This document shows positions 1-8,387 of a DNA stretch of 64,000 nucleotides, piece after piece. The DNA comes from Bin55 sp965205965 (GTDB taxonomy: Bacteria; Pseudomonadota; Gammaproteobacteria; Pseudomonadales; Azotimanducaceae). A program made the position numbers and the translations under genes. The notes under the pieces were generated by a model. It did not search any database and was not told the DNA's origin. It saw only the letters and a list, made by a program, of their open reading frames with translations. The stretch lies in the NCBI GenBank assembly GCA_965205965.1, contig CBDBHT010000008.1, positions 1,240,001 through 1,304,000 on the forward strand, written 5' to 3'. How positions within the stretch are numbered: the stretch's first letter is position 1; each line of letters begins with the position of its first letter.

Positions 1-887
1 GGCGGAGGGTCTGTGCGGTCACGAGTTTTCGCCGGCGACGATCTCGGCCATGGTGTCGAAGCTGGACGCGTCCCTGAAGGCGTTTGCGGAACGTCGGCTG
101 GAGGAGGCGTATCCGTATGTGTTGCTGGATGCCCGGTATGAGAAGGTGCGTGAGGAGGGCTCGGTGCGTTCCCGGGCAGTGCAGATTGCCATCGGGATTG
201 ACGGCGAGGGTCGGCGTCAGGTGCTGGCGGCGGAAGTGGCGAACCGGGAAAGCGAGGGGTCGTGGACGGAATTCCTGTCGCATCTGAAGGGACGTGGCCT
301 GCGGGGAGTCGAGTATGTGGTCTCGGACAGTCATGAGGGATTGAAGCATGCGATCTCGAAAGTGTTGCCGACCGCGTTGTGGCAACGGTGCTGCGTCCAT
401 TTTCTGCGCAATGCCAGGGACAAACTGTCCCGGAGTGCTGATCCCGCGTGTCTGGAGGGTTTGAAACGGTTGTGGGGCTGTGAGCATGTCGGGGAGGCTC
501 GTGAGGCACTGGGTGCCTGGGTAGCCCGTTGGGGCGATGAGAAAGGGTTGGGCAGGCTCGTGGAATGGGTCGAGGATCATGTCGAGGAGACGCTGACGGT
601 GTATCGGCTGCCCAGGGAACATCGCCTGCGGATGAAGTCCACGAACATGCTGGAGCGGTACAACGAGGAGCTCCGCCGGCGAACGCGTGTCGTCAGGATC
701 TTCCCGAACGCGGAGTCCTGTCTGCGTCTGATCTTGGCACTTGCGGCGGAGACCCATGAGCGGTGGCTGACGGGGCAGCGTTATCTATATGGCCGGATCG
801 GCGTGGTTCGCGCATCCGAACCGGAATCCGAGACATGGCAGGAGGCGGCATGAAACGCCCGAAAATTTCGCGCCGAGCGGAGACCCG
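1..887 (+). mobile_element. IS256-family element, copy 1 (cut by window edge and on the right)
   Basis: This stretch is nearly identical to the interior and right part of the IS256 copies at 48964-50436 and 57153-63699. The left end lies outside the window. Similarity to the right end stops at about 886-887, just inside the arm of the palindrome seen at 50371-50398, where the sequence switches to an IS4/DruA-type element. The terminal repeat and target duplication are therefore missing on this side. The join looks like a deletion or recombination between two IS copies. Confidence 0.85.
2..853 (+). CDS. IS256-family (mutator-type) transposase, 5'-truncated by window edge
   Basis: The reading frame is open from base 2 to the stop at 853 and gives the C-terminal two thirds of an IS256 transposase. 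The first catalytic Asp lies in LLDARYEKV, the second in VVSDSHEGL, and the C-terminal Glu in STNMLERYNEELRRR, in the order expected of mutator-type DDE enzymes. The C-terminus is complete, unlike copy 2 (frameshifted) and copy 3 (split). If the part outside the window is intact this could be the one full-length transposase of the family here, although its own right IS end is gone. It would catalyse copy-and-paste transposition. Confidence 0.85.
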   Translation, partial: AEGLCGHEFSPATISAMVSKLDASLKAFAERRLEEAYPYVLLDARYEKVREEGSVRSRAVQIAIGIDGEGRRQVLAAEVANRESEGSWTEFLSHLKGRGLRGVEYVVSDSHEGLKHAISKVLPTALWQRCCVHFLRNARDKLSRSADPACLEGLKRLWGCEHVGEAREALGAWVARWGDEKGLGRLVEWVEDHVEETLTVYRLPREHRLRMKSTNMLERYNEELRRRTRVVRIFPNAESCLRLILALAAETHERWLTGQRYLYGRIGVVRASEPESETWQEAA

Positions 888-1905
888 ACCCCGGCACGAA
901 CGGAAAGTCCGACCCGACACGGACCGGCGGTGGCATGGGCATCGGGTATTTGCGGTCGATGGTGGAAGCTCCCTGAACCTGCCGCGCGGACTGGTGCATG
1001 AAGGCTGGCGGACGCCGGTAGACGGTGCCCACTATCCGTAGGGTCTGGTGAGAGTTGCCTGTATCGGTTGCAGTCCCGACTACCGGTCGACTTCGACCTG
1101 CATACGCATAGAAATGAGCGCGAGGCGGCACTGGCCCACCTGAACGTGCTGTCGGCGAACGATGTGGTGGTCTACGACCGGGGGCTACTATTCCTATGAG
1201 ATGCTTCACGCGCACGCGATCCGGGGACTGCACGCGGTGTTCCGGATGAAACGGAAAACCGGCATCGATGTCGACCGCTTCATCCACGGCAACCGCCGGG
1301 ATACGATCATCGAGGTCGTGCCCTACCCGGACACGCTGACCCGACTACACCGAAGGACCCCCCCGGAGCCACATTCGGTCCGCACCGCTTGCGGCTGGTG
1401 AAATATGCCGTGGGCGATACCGTCTTCGCCTTGGGAACGACCCTGCTGGACCGGGACCAGTATTCCATCGAGCAACTGTCGGATCTGTATCACGCGAGAT
1501 GGGGCATCGAGGAACTGTACAAGGTATCCAAACGGCTGATGGAGGTTGAGGACTTTCATGGGCAAAGCGAGCGGGGCGTGAAACAGGAACTGTATGCATG
1601 CTTCACCCTCATTGCCATGACCCGGCTGTTCGCCAACCATGGCGAGGATCCTTTGAACGGGCGTCTGCCGAACGACGGCAAGTCGCTGATGCAAACGAAT
1701 GTCAAGCACGGACTTGCGGCGGTGGCGGCCAACATCGAGAGCCTGCTACTTCAACAGGCATCCGCCCTCCGGGAAACCGTGGCTCGCATAGTCAGCGAGA
1801 TCGTCCGGTGTCGGCAACGGCTCCGTCCGGGCCGGTCCTATGAGCGGCGATCCCGAAAACCGATCGGAAAGTGGCACCGAGGAAGGGGAGCACCGGCAAC
1901 GACAG
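887..1905 (+). pseudogene. IS4-type transposase, C-terminal remnant of the DruA-IS4 element (copy A1)
   Basis: This is the 3' half of the element also seen at 21511-23986 (A2) and 50940-53495 (A3). Translation gives VFAVDGG (first catalytic Asp region) followed by an in-frame TAG, then VVYDRG with a +1 G that shifts frame, then the C-terminal YHARWGIEELYKVSKR segment with the catalytic Glu. The DruA-like N-terminal half is absent. The TAG and the extra G are shared with copy A3 but not A2, so they predate the separation of A1 and A3. Dead copy. Confidence 0.8.
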
Positions 1906-2215
1906 CCCGCCCGCTTGGGTAATGTGCGTGAATAAGTTGGTTGGGCTTTGCCGGGGGGAAAATCGGAGCGTTGGATAAGGGGTGCGTTCGGGTCCGGAAG
2001 GCCGGTGCAGTGCGATGCTGGCGGAACCGAATGTCCTGGGCCCGTTTTGCGGACCGCCACGATCGGCGTGCAAACGGCGCATCCCGTGCAAGATGCTGTT
2101 TTCGACTGGAATGGCAAATGCGGCGGATTCACTAAACGCTCCCCGAATGCCATTGATCCCCTGGACCATGGTTCGATTTTTTGGGGGCGCAAAAAAACAC
2201 TTGCGCCCTGCAGCT
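1906..2215. repeat. IS debris: IS1380-type end sequence and a DruA-IS4 left-end scrap
   Basis: Bases about 1920-2115 match, in reverse orientation, the non-coding end segment of the IS1380 element at 63040-63310. Bases about 2168-2210 resemble the left-end leader of the DruA-IS4 element (compare 21585-21630). Neither piece carries a complete terminus. This is a graveyard of fused IS fragments. Confidence 0.6.
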
Positions 2216-2600
2216 GATGAGTAAATTTCAAATGCGTTGGATGGTGGATTCAGAAGCGGTGGCACTTCGCCCGACTGTGTAGTCACCGCCCAAACAGGTC
2301 GCCGGACGGCAAATCTGGTGGTCGCTGTGCACTGGAAGGGGGTGTCGGCCACGTTAAGAAACGGGATACTAAAATCTGGACTATCGTATTGCTCGGAGCT
2401 GATGATGGTGACTGTTTCTTTGAATGGCAGCTCATAACGTAGACCTGGCATCTGCAATCATTACAAAACCGAACTTGCTGGATAGCACCTCAACCGTACC
2501 AGGATTTGTCATTCACGGAGCCATTAGGCATCGTGATAGCCTATCACACTAGTGATTACATTCCTCTCAATTCCTACCTTTCATTGACCAACGCGAAAAT
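2216..2600. other. Intergenic stretch without recognised gene
   Basis: No RNA gene or convincing coding region was recognised. A minus-strand frame starting at 2457 reads for about 80 codons before running into the IS debris and could be the 5' end of a truncated gene downstream of the tRNA. Its translation matches no family I know, so no function is given. Confidence 0.4.
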
Positions 2601-2687
2601 TGGTGCCGAAGAGAGGACTCGAACCTCCACGGGCGAAAGCCCACTACCTCCTCAAGGTAGCGTGTCTACCAATTCCACCACTTCGAC
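2601..2687 (-). tRNA. tRNA-Leu (anticodon GAG)
   Basis: The reverse strand folds as a class II tRNA. The 5' acceptor arm GTCGAAG pairs with CTTCGGC, followed by discriminator A and an encoded CCA. The anticodon stem CTACC/GGTAG encloses the loop TTGAGGA with anticodon GAG, and a long variable arm is followed by a TTCGAGTCC T-loop. It reads CUC codons. Its position directly downstream of secG matches the leuU locus of Escherichia coli, which supports both the identity and the phylogenetic placement. Confidence 0.95.
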
Positions 2688-2697
2688 CACATAAAAT

Positions 2698-2890
2698 CAG
2701 TCCACGCTTCTACAAATCCGGATCCCGGTGCGCGTGATCCATCCACGCGGATCTCTTGCGTTCGGGTCCGCCTTCCCGTACTGGAAGGATTTCCGCTTGA
2801 TCTGGGCCAGCCTGGCACCCACGTAAAAGCCCGGTGCAACCGGGTGCTCTGGCGGCGGAGCGCGCCGACCTCCCCGCGCCCGGATGCTCA
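2698..2890 (+). pseudogene. IS1380-family transposase, C-terminal scrap
   Basis: The plus strand encodes AFPYWKDFRLIWASLAPT followed by a stop, identical to the C-terminus of the IS1380 transposase at 58516, plus about 80 bp of its downstream region. Similarity ends at 2890, exactly where the acidic secG-tail frame stops. An IS1380 insertion or deletion event probably defined the present 3' end of secG. Only about 190 bp of the IS remain. Confidence 0.8.
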
Positions 2891-2996
2891 AGGTACATCC
2901 TGCTCTTTCTCAAACTCCGGCAACACATCGCCTTCATGTTCTTCCCCCGATTCAAGTACCGGCAACCCGTCACCGAGGTCAGGCGCACTCTCATCA

Positions 2997-3305
2997 CTAA
3001 GCGTCGTTGACGACGAATCTTCTGACTCCACGACATCGTAGTCCAAGCTGCGTAAAGTCATCGCGCGTTCCGAAGGCGACGTAGGCCAAGCCAAACGCAA
3101 TCAGGAAAAACCCTATCGCTAACACAGTTGTCAATTTGGCAAGAAAAGAAGTCGCACCCGTGGCCCCAAACAGGGTATTAGCACTACCGCTTCCAAATGC
3201 AGCACCAATATCTGCACCACGGCTCTGTTGCATCAGCACGAAAGCCGCCAGCAGGACTGCATCTAGCATTAACAAAACTAACAGTACCGTTTCTAACGTA
3301 TCCAT
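2997..3305 (-). CDS. secG: Preprotein translocase subunit SecG (probable frameshift in tail)
   Basis: SecG is the small two-helix inner-membrane subunit of SecYEG that helps the SecA-driven protein translocation cycle. The protein starts at MDTLETVLLV and is 102 residues long. Two hydrophobic helices lie near residues 3-23 and 53-73, separated by the family-typical segment MQQSRGADIGAAFG. The start at 3305 leaves 7 nt to the tpiA stop, which favours it over an upstream start at 3374 inside tpiA. After AYVAFG the annotated frame ends in a basic tail. The neighbouring frame (to 2888) instead encodes a long Ser/Glu/Asp-rich tail of the kind seen in gammaproteobacterial SecG. A one-base indel at about 3040-3090 is therefore likely, either real or a sequence error. 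The membrane part is intact. Confidence 0.85.
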   Translation of the reverse strand: MDTLETVLLVLLMLDAVLLAAFVLMQQSRGADIGAAFGSGSANTLFGATGATSFLAKLTTVLAIGFFLIAFGLAYVAFGTRDDFTQLGLRCRGVRRFVVNDA

Positions 3306-3312
3306 AGCCAAC

Positions 3313-4047
3313 TTATACTCGCACCGCCTCACATATTTGATTAAATTGGTCCACCTTGAGTGAAGACCCACCAACTAGATAACCATCAATATTCTGTTTA
3401 CGTATCAAGTCAGGGGCGTTATCGGCATTGATGCTGCCTCCGTACAGGATACGAATACTTTCTCCGTCCACAACATGGCTTGCATGGATCTTTTTGCGCA
3501 TAAGTTCCTGCATCCCGTTTGCTTGATCTGGTAAAGCAGTCTTCCCCGTTCCTATCGCCCAGACGGGCTCATACGCAAGCAAAGTATTATCCGTTACAAA
3601 TTCCAGAATCGCTTGCAGCTGCCGCTCTACTACTTCCTCCGCCTGATTGTTCATATGCTCATCAAGTGTCTCGCCAACGCACACTACTGCCTTCAATCCA
3701 GCCCGGTACGCAGCGGCAAGTTTCTCCGCGACCACCCGATCGGTTTCGCCAAAGAGAGATCTTCGTTCCGAATGACCAATCAATACGTGTGTCGCTCCGG
3801 CATCCGCCGCCATCTCCGCTGATATCTCTCCAGTAAAAGCACCCGATGGCTGCTTAAAAATGTTTTGAATACCAACGGAAATTGAAGAAGCATCTTGGAA
3901 ATCTGATACGAGCTGAGCAATATAAAGCGCACTCGGGAAGATCAAGACTTCGACATCTTGGAAACGAGATAGGTTCCGTGCGAACTCTTTGCACAACTCT
4001 CTTGAACCATTCATCTTCCAATTGGCAGCTACTATTGGTTTGCGCAT
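3313..4047 (-). CDS. tpiA: Triose-phosphate isomerase
   Basis: Interconverts dihydroxyacetone phosphate and glyceraldehyde 3-phosphate in glycolysis and gluconeogenesis (cytosol, dimer). The length of 244 residues is normal. Visible active-site motifs are AANWKMNGS (Lys11), LIGHSERR (catalytic His about 95), YEPVWAIGTGKTA (catalytic Glu about 165) and the phosphate-binding LYGGSI and GGSSLK near the C-terminus. It lies between glmM and secG in the usual gammaproteobacterial order and is probably co-transcribed with both. Confidence 0.97.
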   Translation of the reverse strand: MRKPIVAANWKMNGSRELCKEFARNLSRFQDVEVLIFPSALYIAQLVSDFQDASSISVGIQNIFKQPSGAFTGEISAEMAADAGATHVLIGHSERRSLFGETDRVVAEKLAAAYRAGLKAVVCVGETLDEHMNNQAEEVVERQLQAILEFVTDNTLLAYEPVWAIGTGKTALPDQANGMQELMRKKIHASHVVDGESIRILYGGSINADNAPDLIRKQNIDGYLVGGSSLKVDQFNQICEAVRV

Positions 4048-4132
4048 TTCACGTACAAGACAGTCAGATAAGAACGGAAGCTAGATCTATGCATAAACGG
4101 TAACAAAGTTGTAGTAAAAGACTACTTGTAGT

Positions 4133-5494
4133 TCACTCAGGGGTCAATGCGCGAATAATACGAGCTAACCGTTGCGCATGGAACTGCACAATGGCATGGT
4201 CCCGTCCTTCCACCATGATTCGTATCATCGGTTCCGTACCCGAAGCCCTCACCACCAATCGGCCAGAATCAGCCAATTCACGCTCAATTTCTTGAATGGC
4301 TTTAGTCACGTCGGGGTGGTCAAGTACTGCGACTGGATTGGCCGAATCTATATTGAGTAAGGACTGCGGGAGCTTGAACATCGCTCCACTTAATTCAGAT
4401 AGTGTCGAACCCGTGGCCCGCATTGCAACCAGTACTTGCAACGCGGAAATGATACCATCACCAGTTGTCGTTAGGTCTAAACACATGATGTGTCCTGAGG
4501 TCTCCCCCCCTAAAACCCAACCTTTCTCTTTCATGAGTTTCTGGACATAGCGATCGCCAACATTCGCACGCGCAAACGGTATACCAGAATCCTTCAGCGA
4601 TGACTCCAAGCCAAAATTGGACATGACCGTTCCTACAACGCCACCATGCATTACACCTGCAACTTCCCGGCCCATGGCAATCGCGTAAAGCAGCTGATCA
4701 CCATCGACGTCTCTACCTTCCGCGTCAACCATGATCACACGGTCGCCATCACCATCAAAGGCGATTCCTAAGTCGGCTTTCTCATTGTGCACGGCTACTC
4801 GTAGTGCTTGGGTGTTAGTCGAACCGCATTGGTAGTTAATATTGAGCCCATCCGGATTTGCGCCGATCACGAATACCTCCGCCCCGAGTTCCGAAAAGAC
4901 TTCTGGAGCAACTCGATACGTCGCACCATTAGCACAATCAACCACGAGACGCATTCCACGAAAATTGATATCGCGAGCAACTGAATTTTTACAGGATTCG
5001 ATATAACGTCCATACGCATCCGTTATACGGTGTGCCTTTCCAAGATTAACCGAGTTGGTGGACGACATTGGACGAGCCAGCTGCGCCTCGATTTCGCGTT
5101 CAAGTTCATCTTCAAGCTTGCCGCCATTGGCATCGAAAAACTTAATTCCATTATCTTCGAAAGGATTATGAGAGGCACTGATAACTACACCAATATCTGC
5201 TCGCAATGTACGTGTTAGATGGGCAACTGCCGGCGTCGGAATAGGCCCCAGTAAACCTACGTCAACACCAGCGTATACGAAACCCGCTTCGATCGCCGAC
5301 TCCAAAAGATATCCGGAAATACGGGTATCCTTACCAATAATCGCAAGTCCGCCATTATCGTTCGTAAGACTCTTGCCAGCCGCCCAACCTAACTTCAAAC
5401 AAAATTCTGGAGTAATAGGATCTATGCCCACACGACCGCGAATGCCATCAGTACCGAAGAACGCCCGTGTGGACGGTGAACTCTTCATCTTCAC
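4133..5494 (-). CDS. glmM: Phosphoglucosamine mutase
   Basis: Converts glucosamine 6-phosphate to glucosamine 1-phosphate for UDP-GlcNAc, and hence peptidoglycan and lipopolysaccharide. The protein has 453 residues. N-terminal FFGTDGIRG, the catalytic phosphoserine loop VISASHNPFEDNG (about 100), the metal loop DGDGDR (about 245), the sugar-binding GGETSGH and the phosphate-binding RASGTEP are all present. The enzyme needs phosphorylation of the loop serine. In most relatives folP lies between ftsH and glmM. Here only 68 bp separate them and no folP trace remains. Confidence 0.97.
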   Translation of the reverse strand: MKMKSSPSTRAFFGTDGIRGRVGIDPITPEFCLKLGWAAGKSLTNDNGGLAIIGKDTRISGYLLESAIEAGFVYAGVDVGLLGPIPTPAVAHLTRTLRADIGVVISASHNPFEDNGIKFFDANGGKLEDELEREIEAQLARPMSSTNSVNLGKAHRITDAYGRYIESCKNSVARDINFRGMRLVVDCANGATYRVAPEVFSELGAEVFVIGANPDGLNINYQCGSTNTQALRVAVHNEKADLGIAFDGDGDRVIMVDAEGRDVDGDQLLYAIAMGREVAGVMHGGVVGTVMSNFGLESSLKDSGIPFARANVGDRYVQKLMKEKGWVLGGETSGHIMCLDLTTTGDGIISALQVLVAMRATGSTLSELSGAMFKLPQSLLNIDSANPVAVLDHPDVTKAIQEIERELADSGRLVVRASGTEPMIRIMVEGRDHAIVQFHAQRLARIIRALTPE

Positions 5495-5562
5495 AGCGCG
5501 CAGAATAAGCTTACTATCGCAAAAACGGTATCACCGAAAATGATCAAATTTCGGCAAACGGC

Positions 5563-7470
5563 TCACGATTCTTCAAGAGGCTTAGCGAAAGGCCCCGCTT
5601 CTTCGTTCCTGCCAGTGTCGGTGGCCTTTTCGGGCTGCGCATCCGATGTCGAAGGTGCAGGCGGTGCAGGCAGATTGCCCCCCGCCATAATTATCTCTAC
5701 CTGCTCTGGTAGAAGCGTCTCATACTCAATGAGTTTTTCCGCCATCATATGAAGCAAATCGACTTTCTCTTCAAGGATAGCTTTAGCGCGTTCATAGCAC
5801 GTATCGATGATGCGTCGCACTTCTTCATCGATTTCGCGCGCCGTCGCTGCAGATACTTGCGGTGATTGACTGCCCGCCGACATGCCAAGAAATACTTCGC
5901 TATCGTTTTCATCGTACTTTAGCGGGCCTAGCCGTTCCGAAAGGCCCCACTTGGTAACCATGTTGCGAGCTAGCTGCGTCGCGCGCTCAATATCATTTGC
6001 AGCACCGGTAGTCACTCCGTCTTTTCCATTGATCATTTCCTCGGCGATTCGGCCGCCAAACAGCGAACAAATTTGCGATTCAACGGATCGTCGACTCATG
6101 CTATAGCGATCTTCCTCCGGCAAGAACACCGTCACTCCAAGAGCGCGTCCACGAGGGACTACGGTAATTTTGTATAGCTGGTCGTGTTCCGGAACGGAAA
6201 ATCCGACGATGGCATGTCCGGCTTCGTGATAGGCGGTATTGCTCTTTTCTTTTGCGGACATAATCATCGACCGACGTTCCGTACCCATCATAAGCTTGTC
6301 TTTCGCGCGCTCAAACTCTTCCATCTCAACACACTTCTTGCCAGATCGCGCCGCAAACAGTGCCGCCTCGTTCACGATATTCTCTAAGTCAGCACCGGAG
6401 AACCCAGGCGTCCCGCGAGCGATAATGGACAAATCAACATTTTCCGCACCCAGAATGCGGCGCATGTGCACTTTAAGAATTTGTTCACGCCCCCTAATAT
6501 CTGGTAACGGCACTACAACTTGGCGGTCGAATCTCCCAGGTCGCATCAGAGCTGGATCCAATACGTCAGGTCGATTGGTTGCCGCAATCACAATGACGCC
6601 TTCGTTAGGAGCGAATCCATCCATTTCTACCAATAGCTGATTCAGAGTCTGCTCCCGTTCATCGTGTCCATTACCCAATCCTGCACCACGATGCCGTCCC
6701 ACGGCGTCGATTTCATCAATGAATACGATGCAAGGAGACGCTTTCTTAGCCTGCTCAAACATGTCGCGAACTCGCGAAGCTCCGACGCCGACAAACATTT
6801 CAACAAAGTCCGATCCGGAAATTGAAAAGAATGGGACCTGTGCCTCCCCAGCGATCGCTTTAGCAAGCAATGTTTTTCCCGTTCCAGGAGCACCTACCAT
6901 CAAGGTCCCTCGAGGAATGCGGCCCCCGAGATTCTGAAACTTTCCGGGATCGCATAGAAACTCAACGAGTTCTTGTACGTCATCTTTTGCTTCGTCTATA
7001 CCAGCAACATCGGAAAACGTAGTCTTCGTTTCATCTTCCGCTAACAGCCGAGCCCTGCTCTTAGCAAACGCCATCGGACCTCCACGACCACCCACGCCCT
7101 GAATCTGCCGCATCATCAACGCAAACACCGCGATAATGATCAGTATAGGCAAACTGGCAATCAGTAGCTGAGTCCAAATGCTGTTCTTATTGTTTTCTCT
7201 GCCGCGTACCTCGACCCCTTTCTCCAACAGAGCATCCAGTATCTGGTTATCAGGAATCGAGGGCGTAATAACGACAAACTTCGACCCGTCGTTGCGTGTG
7301 CCCTGTATTTCATATTCATCAACGATTACGGACTGCACGCGTTCTTCCTTTACTTCGTCAATAAAAGACGAATAACTAATCTCGCCAGCATCCGGTGACC
7401 CGACGAAATTGTTGAACACCACTAACAGAACAAGAATGATGACTAGCCACAGAATTAAATTTTTTGCCAT
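5563..7470 (-). CDS. ftsH: ATP-dependent zinc metalloprotease FtsH
   Basis: Membrane-anchored AAA+ protease that degrades misfolded membrane proteins and regulators such as LpxC and sigma-32. The start at MAKNLILWLV (635 residues) matches the E. coli N-terminus; nine codons upstream also lie in frame but lack this agreement. Transmembrane helices lie near 5-22 and 101-120. Walker A GAPGTGKT is at 193-200, Walker B CIVFIDEID near 247, and the second region of homology ends in RPGRFDR. The zinc motif HEAGH is at 415-419. The C-terminal tail is Pro/Ala/Glu rich. The gene sits upstream of glmM. The rlmE gene that normally precedes ftsH is absent. Confidence 0.97.
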   Translation of the reverse strand: MAKNLILWLVIILVLLVVFNNFVGSPDAGEISYSSFIDEVKEERVQSVIVDEYEIQGTRNDGSKFVVITPSIPDNQILDALLEKGVEVRGRENNKNSIWTQLLIASLPILIIIAVFALMMRQIQGVGGRGGPMAFAKSRARLLAEDETKTTFSDVAGIDEAKDDVQELVEFLCDPGKFQNLGGRIPRGTLMVGAPGTGKTLLAKAIAGEAQVPFFSISGSDFVEMFVGVGASRVRDMFEQAKKASPCIVFIDEIDAVGRHRGAGLGNGHDEREQTLNQLLVEMDGFAPNEGVIVIAATNRPDVLDPALMRPGRFDRQVVVPLPDIRGREQILKVHMRRILGAENVDLSIIARGTPGFSGADLENIVNEAALFAARSGKKCVEMEEFERAKDKLMMGTERRSMIMSAKEKSNTAYHEAGHAIVGFSVPEHDQLYKITVVPRGRALGVTVFLPEEDRYSMSRRSVESQICSLFGGRIAEEMINGKDGVTTGAANDIERATQLARNMVTKWGLSERLGPLKYDENDSEVFLGMSAGSQSPQVSAATAREIDEEVRRIIDTCYERAKAILEEKVDLLHMMAEKLIEYETLLPEQVEIIMAGGNLPAPPAPSTSDAQPEKATDTGRNEEAGPFAKPLEES

Positions 7471-7817
7471 TGCGCTCACAGCTAATCCCTCGAACACCAG
7501 TCCACAAGGCTAGCTGCACGGTCTACATGACCGTCATATGCTCTGCGATTCACGAAGGATTGCAACCGCCTAGTTTCTCTCACGTTCATAATAGTTTAAG
7601 GTAGGATCGCATATCCAAAATTCGAATATGCCCACCACTATAGCACTATGTCTTTAGATAGTATGTAGGACTAGATGTTCCCATAAATGTACATCGCTCC
7701 ACGGCAGGTTTTTCGGCCAATGAGGCGGGGACGGCCCGTCAAAGAATGTCCGGTCTGCATGAAGACGGCACCGTAATGCATAGCACAATGAATCCGCACG
7801 TACAGGCAAAACGCAAC
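7471..7817. other. Gene-free gap where yhbY/rlmE usually lie
   Basis: About 350 bp between greA and ftsH contain no recognisable coding region on either strand. In Escherichia and most relatives yhbY and rlmE occupy this region. Nothing resembling their motifs is visible here, so the genes were deleted or have moved. The ftsH promoter presumably lies here, but no clear sigma-32-type site was found by eye. Confidence 0.5.
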
Positions 7818-8291
7818 TCAAAGATGCTCAATTTTTTCAATGACGTACTTCTTATCGCTCTCTGTTGCTTCTACTTTGAATTCGTAGTCTACGCTTTTTC
7901 CTATTATCGCCCTGGCTAGGGGCGCATTCACCGATATCTTACCTTGATTGATATCGGCTTCATCTGCCCCAACCACTCGATAGCGAACGAGCTGGTCTCG
8001 CTCCAAATCACGCAACGTTACCGTCGCCCCGAAAACGACTCGCCCCGCCGGTCTGATTTTCGTAATATCGATGATCTGAGAGTCAGCGAGCTGGCTTTCA
8101 ATATAACGGATACGTGCTTCAACTAACCCTTGACGATTCTTAGCTGCGTGATAGTCCGAATTTTCCTTGAGATCGCCAAGCTTTCTCGCTGCACCAATCG
8201 CAAGTGACAGTTCTCTACGGTCCACATTTTTCAATCGAGCGAGCTCGCCGCGCAGCATCTGTTCACCCTCAATTGTCATTGGTACAGACAT
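7818..8291 (-). CDS. greA: Transcription elongation factor GreA
   Basis: Rescues backtracked RNA polymerase by stimulating cleavage of the nascent transcript. The start at MSVPMTIEG (157 residues, the family length) is chosen because GAGGGAAGG lies just upstream; an in-frame GTG ten codons earlier lacks such a site. The N-terminal coiled coil contains GDLKENSDYHAAK with the acidic tip residues that reach the polymerase active site. The C-terminal FKBP-like domain ends in YVIEKIEHL. Encoded directly downstream of carB. Confidence 0.95.
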   Translation of the reverse strand: MSVPMTIEGEQMLRGELARLKNVDRRELSLAIGAARKLGDLKENSDYHAAKNRQGLVEARIRYIESQLADSQIIDITKIRPAGRVVFGATVTLRDLERDQLVRYRVVGADEADINQGKISVNAPLARAIIGKSVDYEFKVEATESDKKYVIEKIEHL

Positions 8292-8387
8292 TGCTAAACC
8301 TTCCCTCACCGCTAACTTCACCTACTGACTCGTATTCGAACCGTTTATAGTTTCCGCCGAATCAGTGACGTCGTCTCTAAACAATGG

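Noticed and set aside
1792..2457. 221-codon minus-strand frame as one gene
   Set aside because: Its 3' two thirds run through antisense IS debris. Only the first 80 codons could be real and they match no known family.
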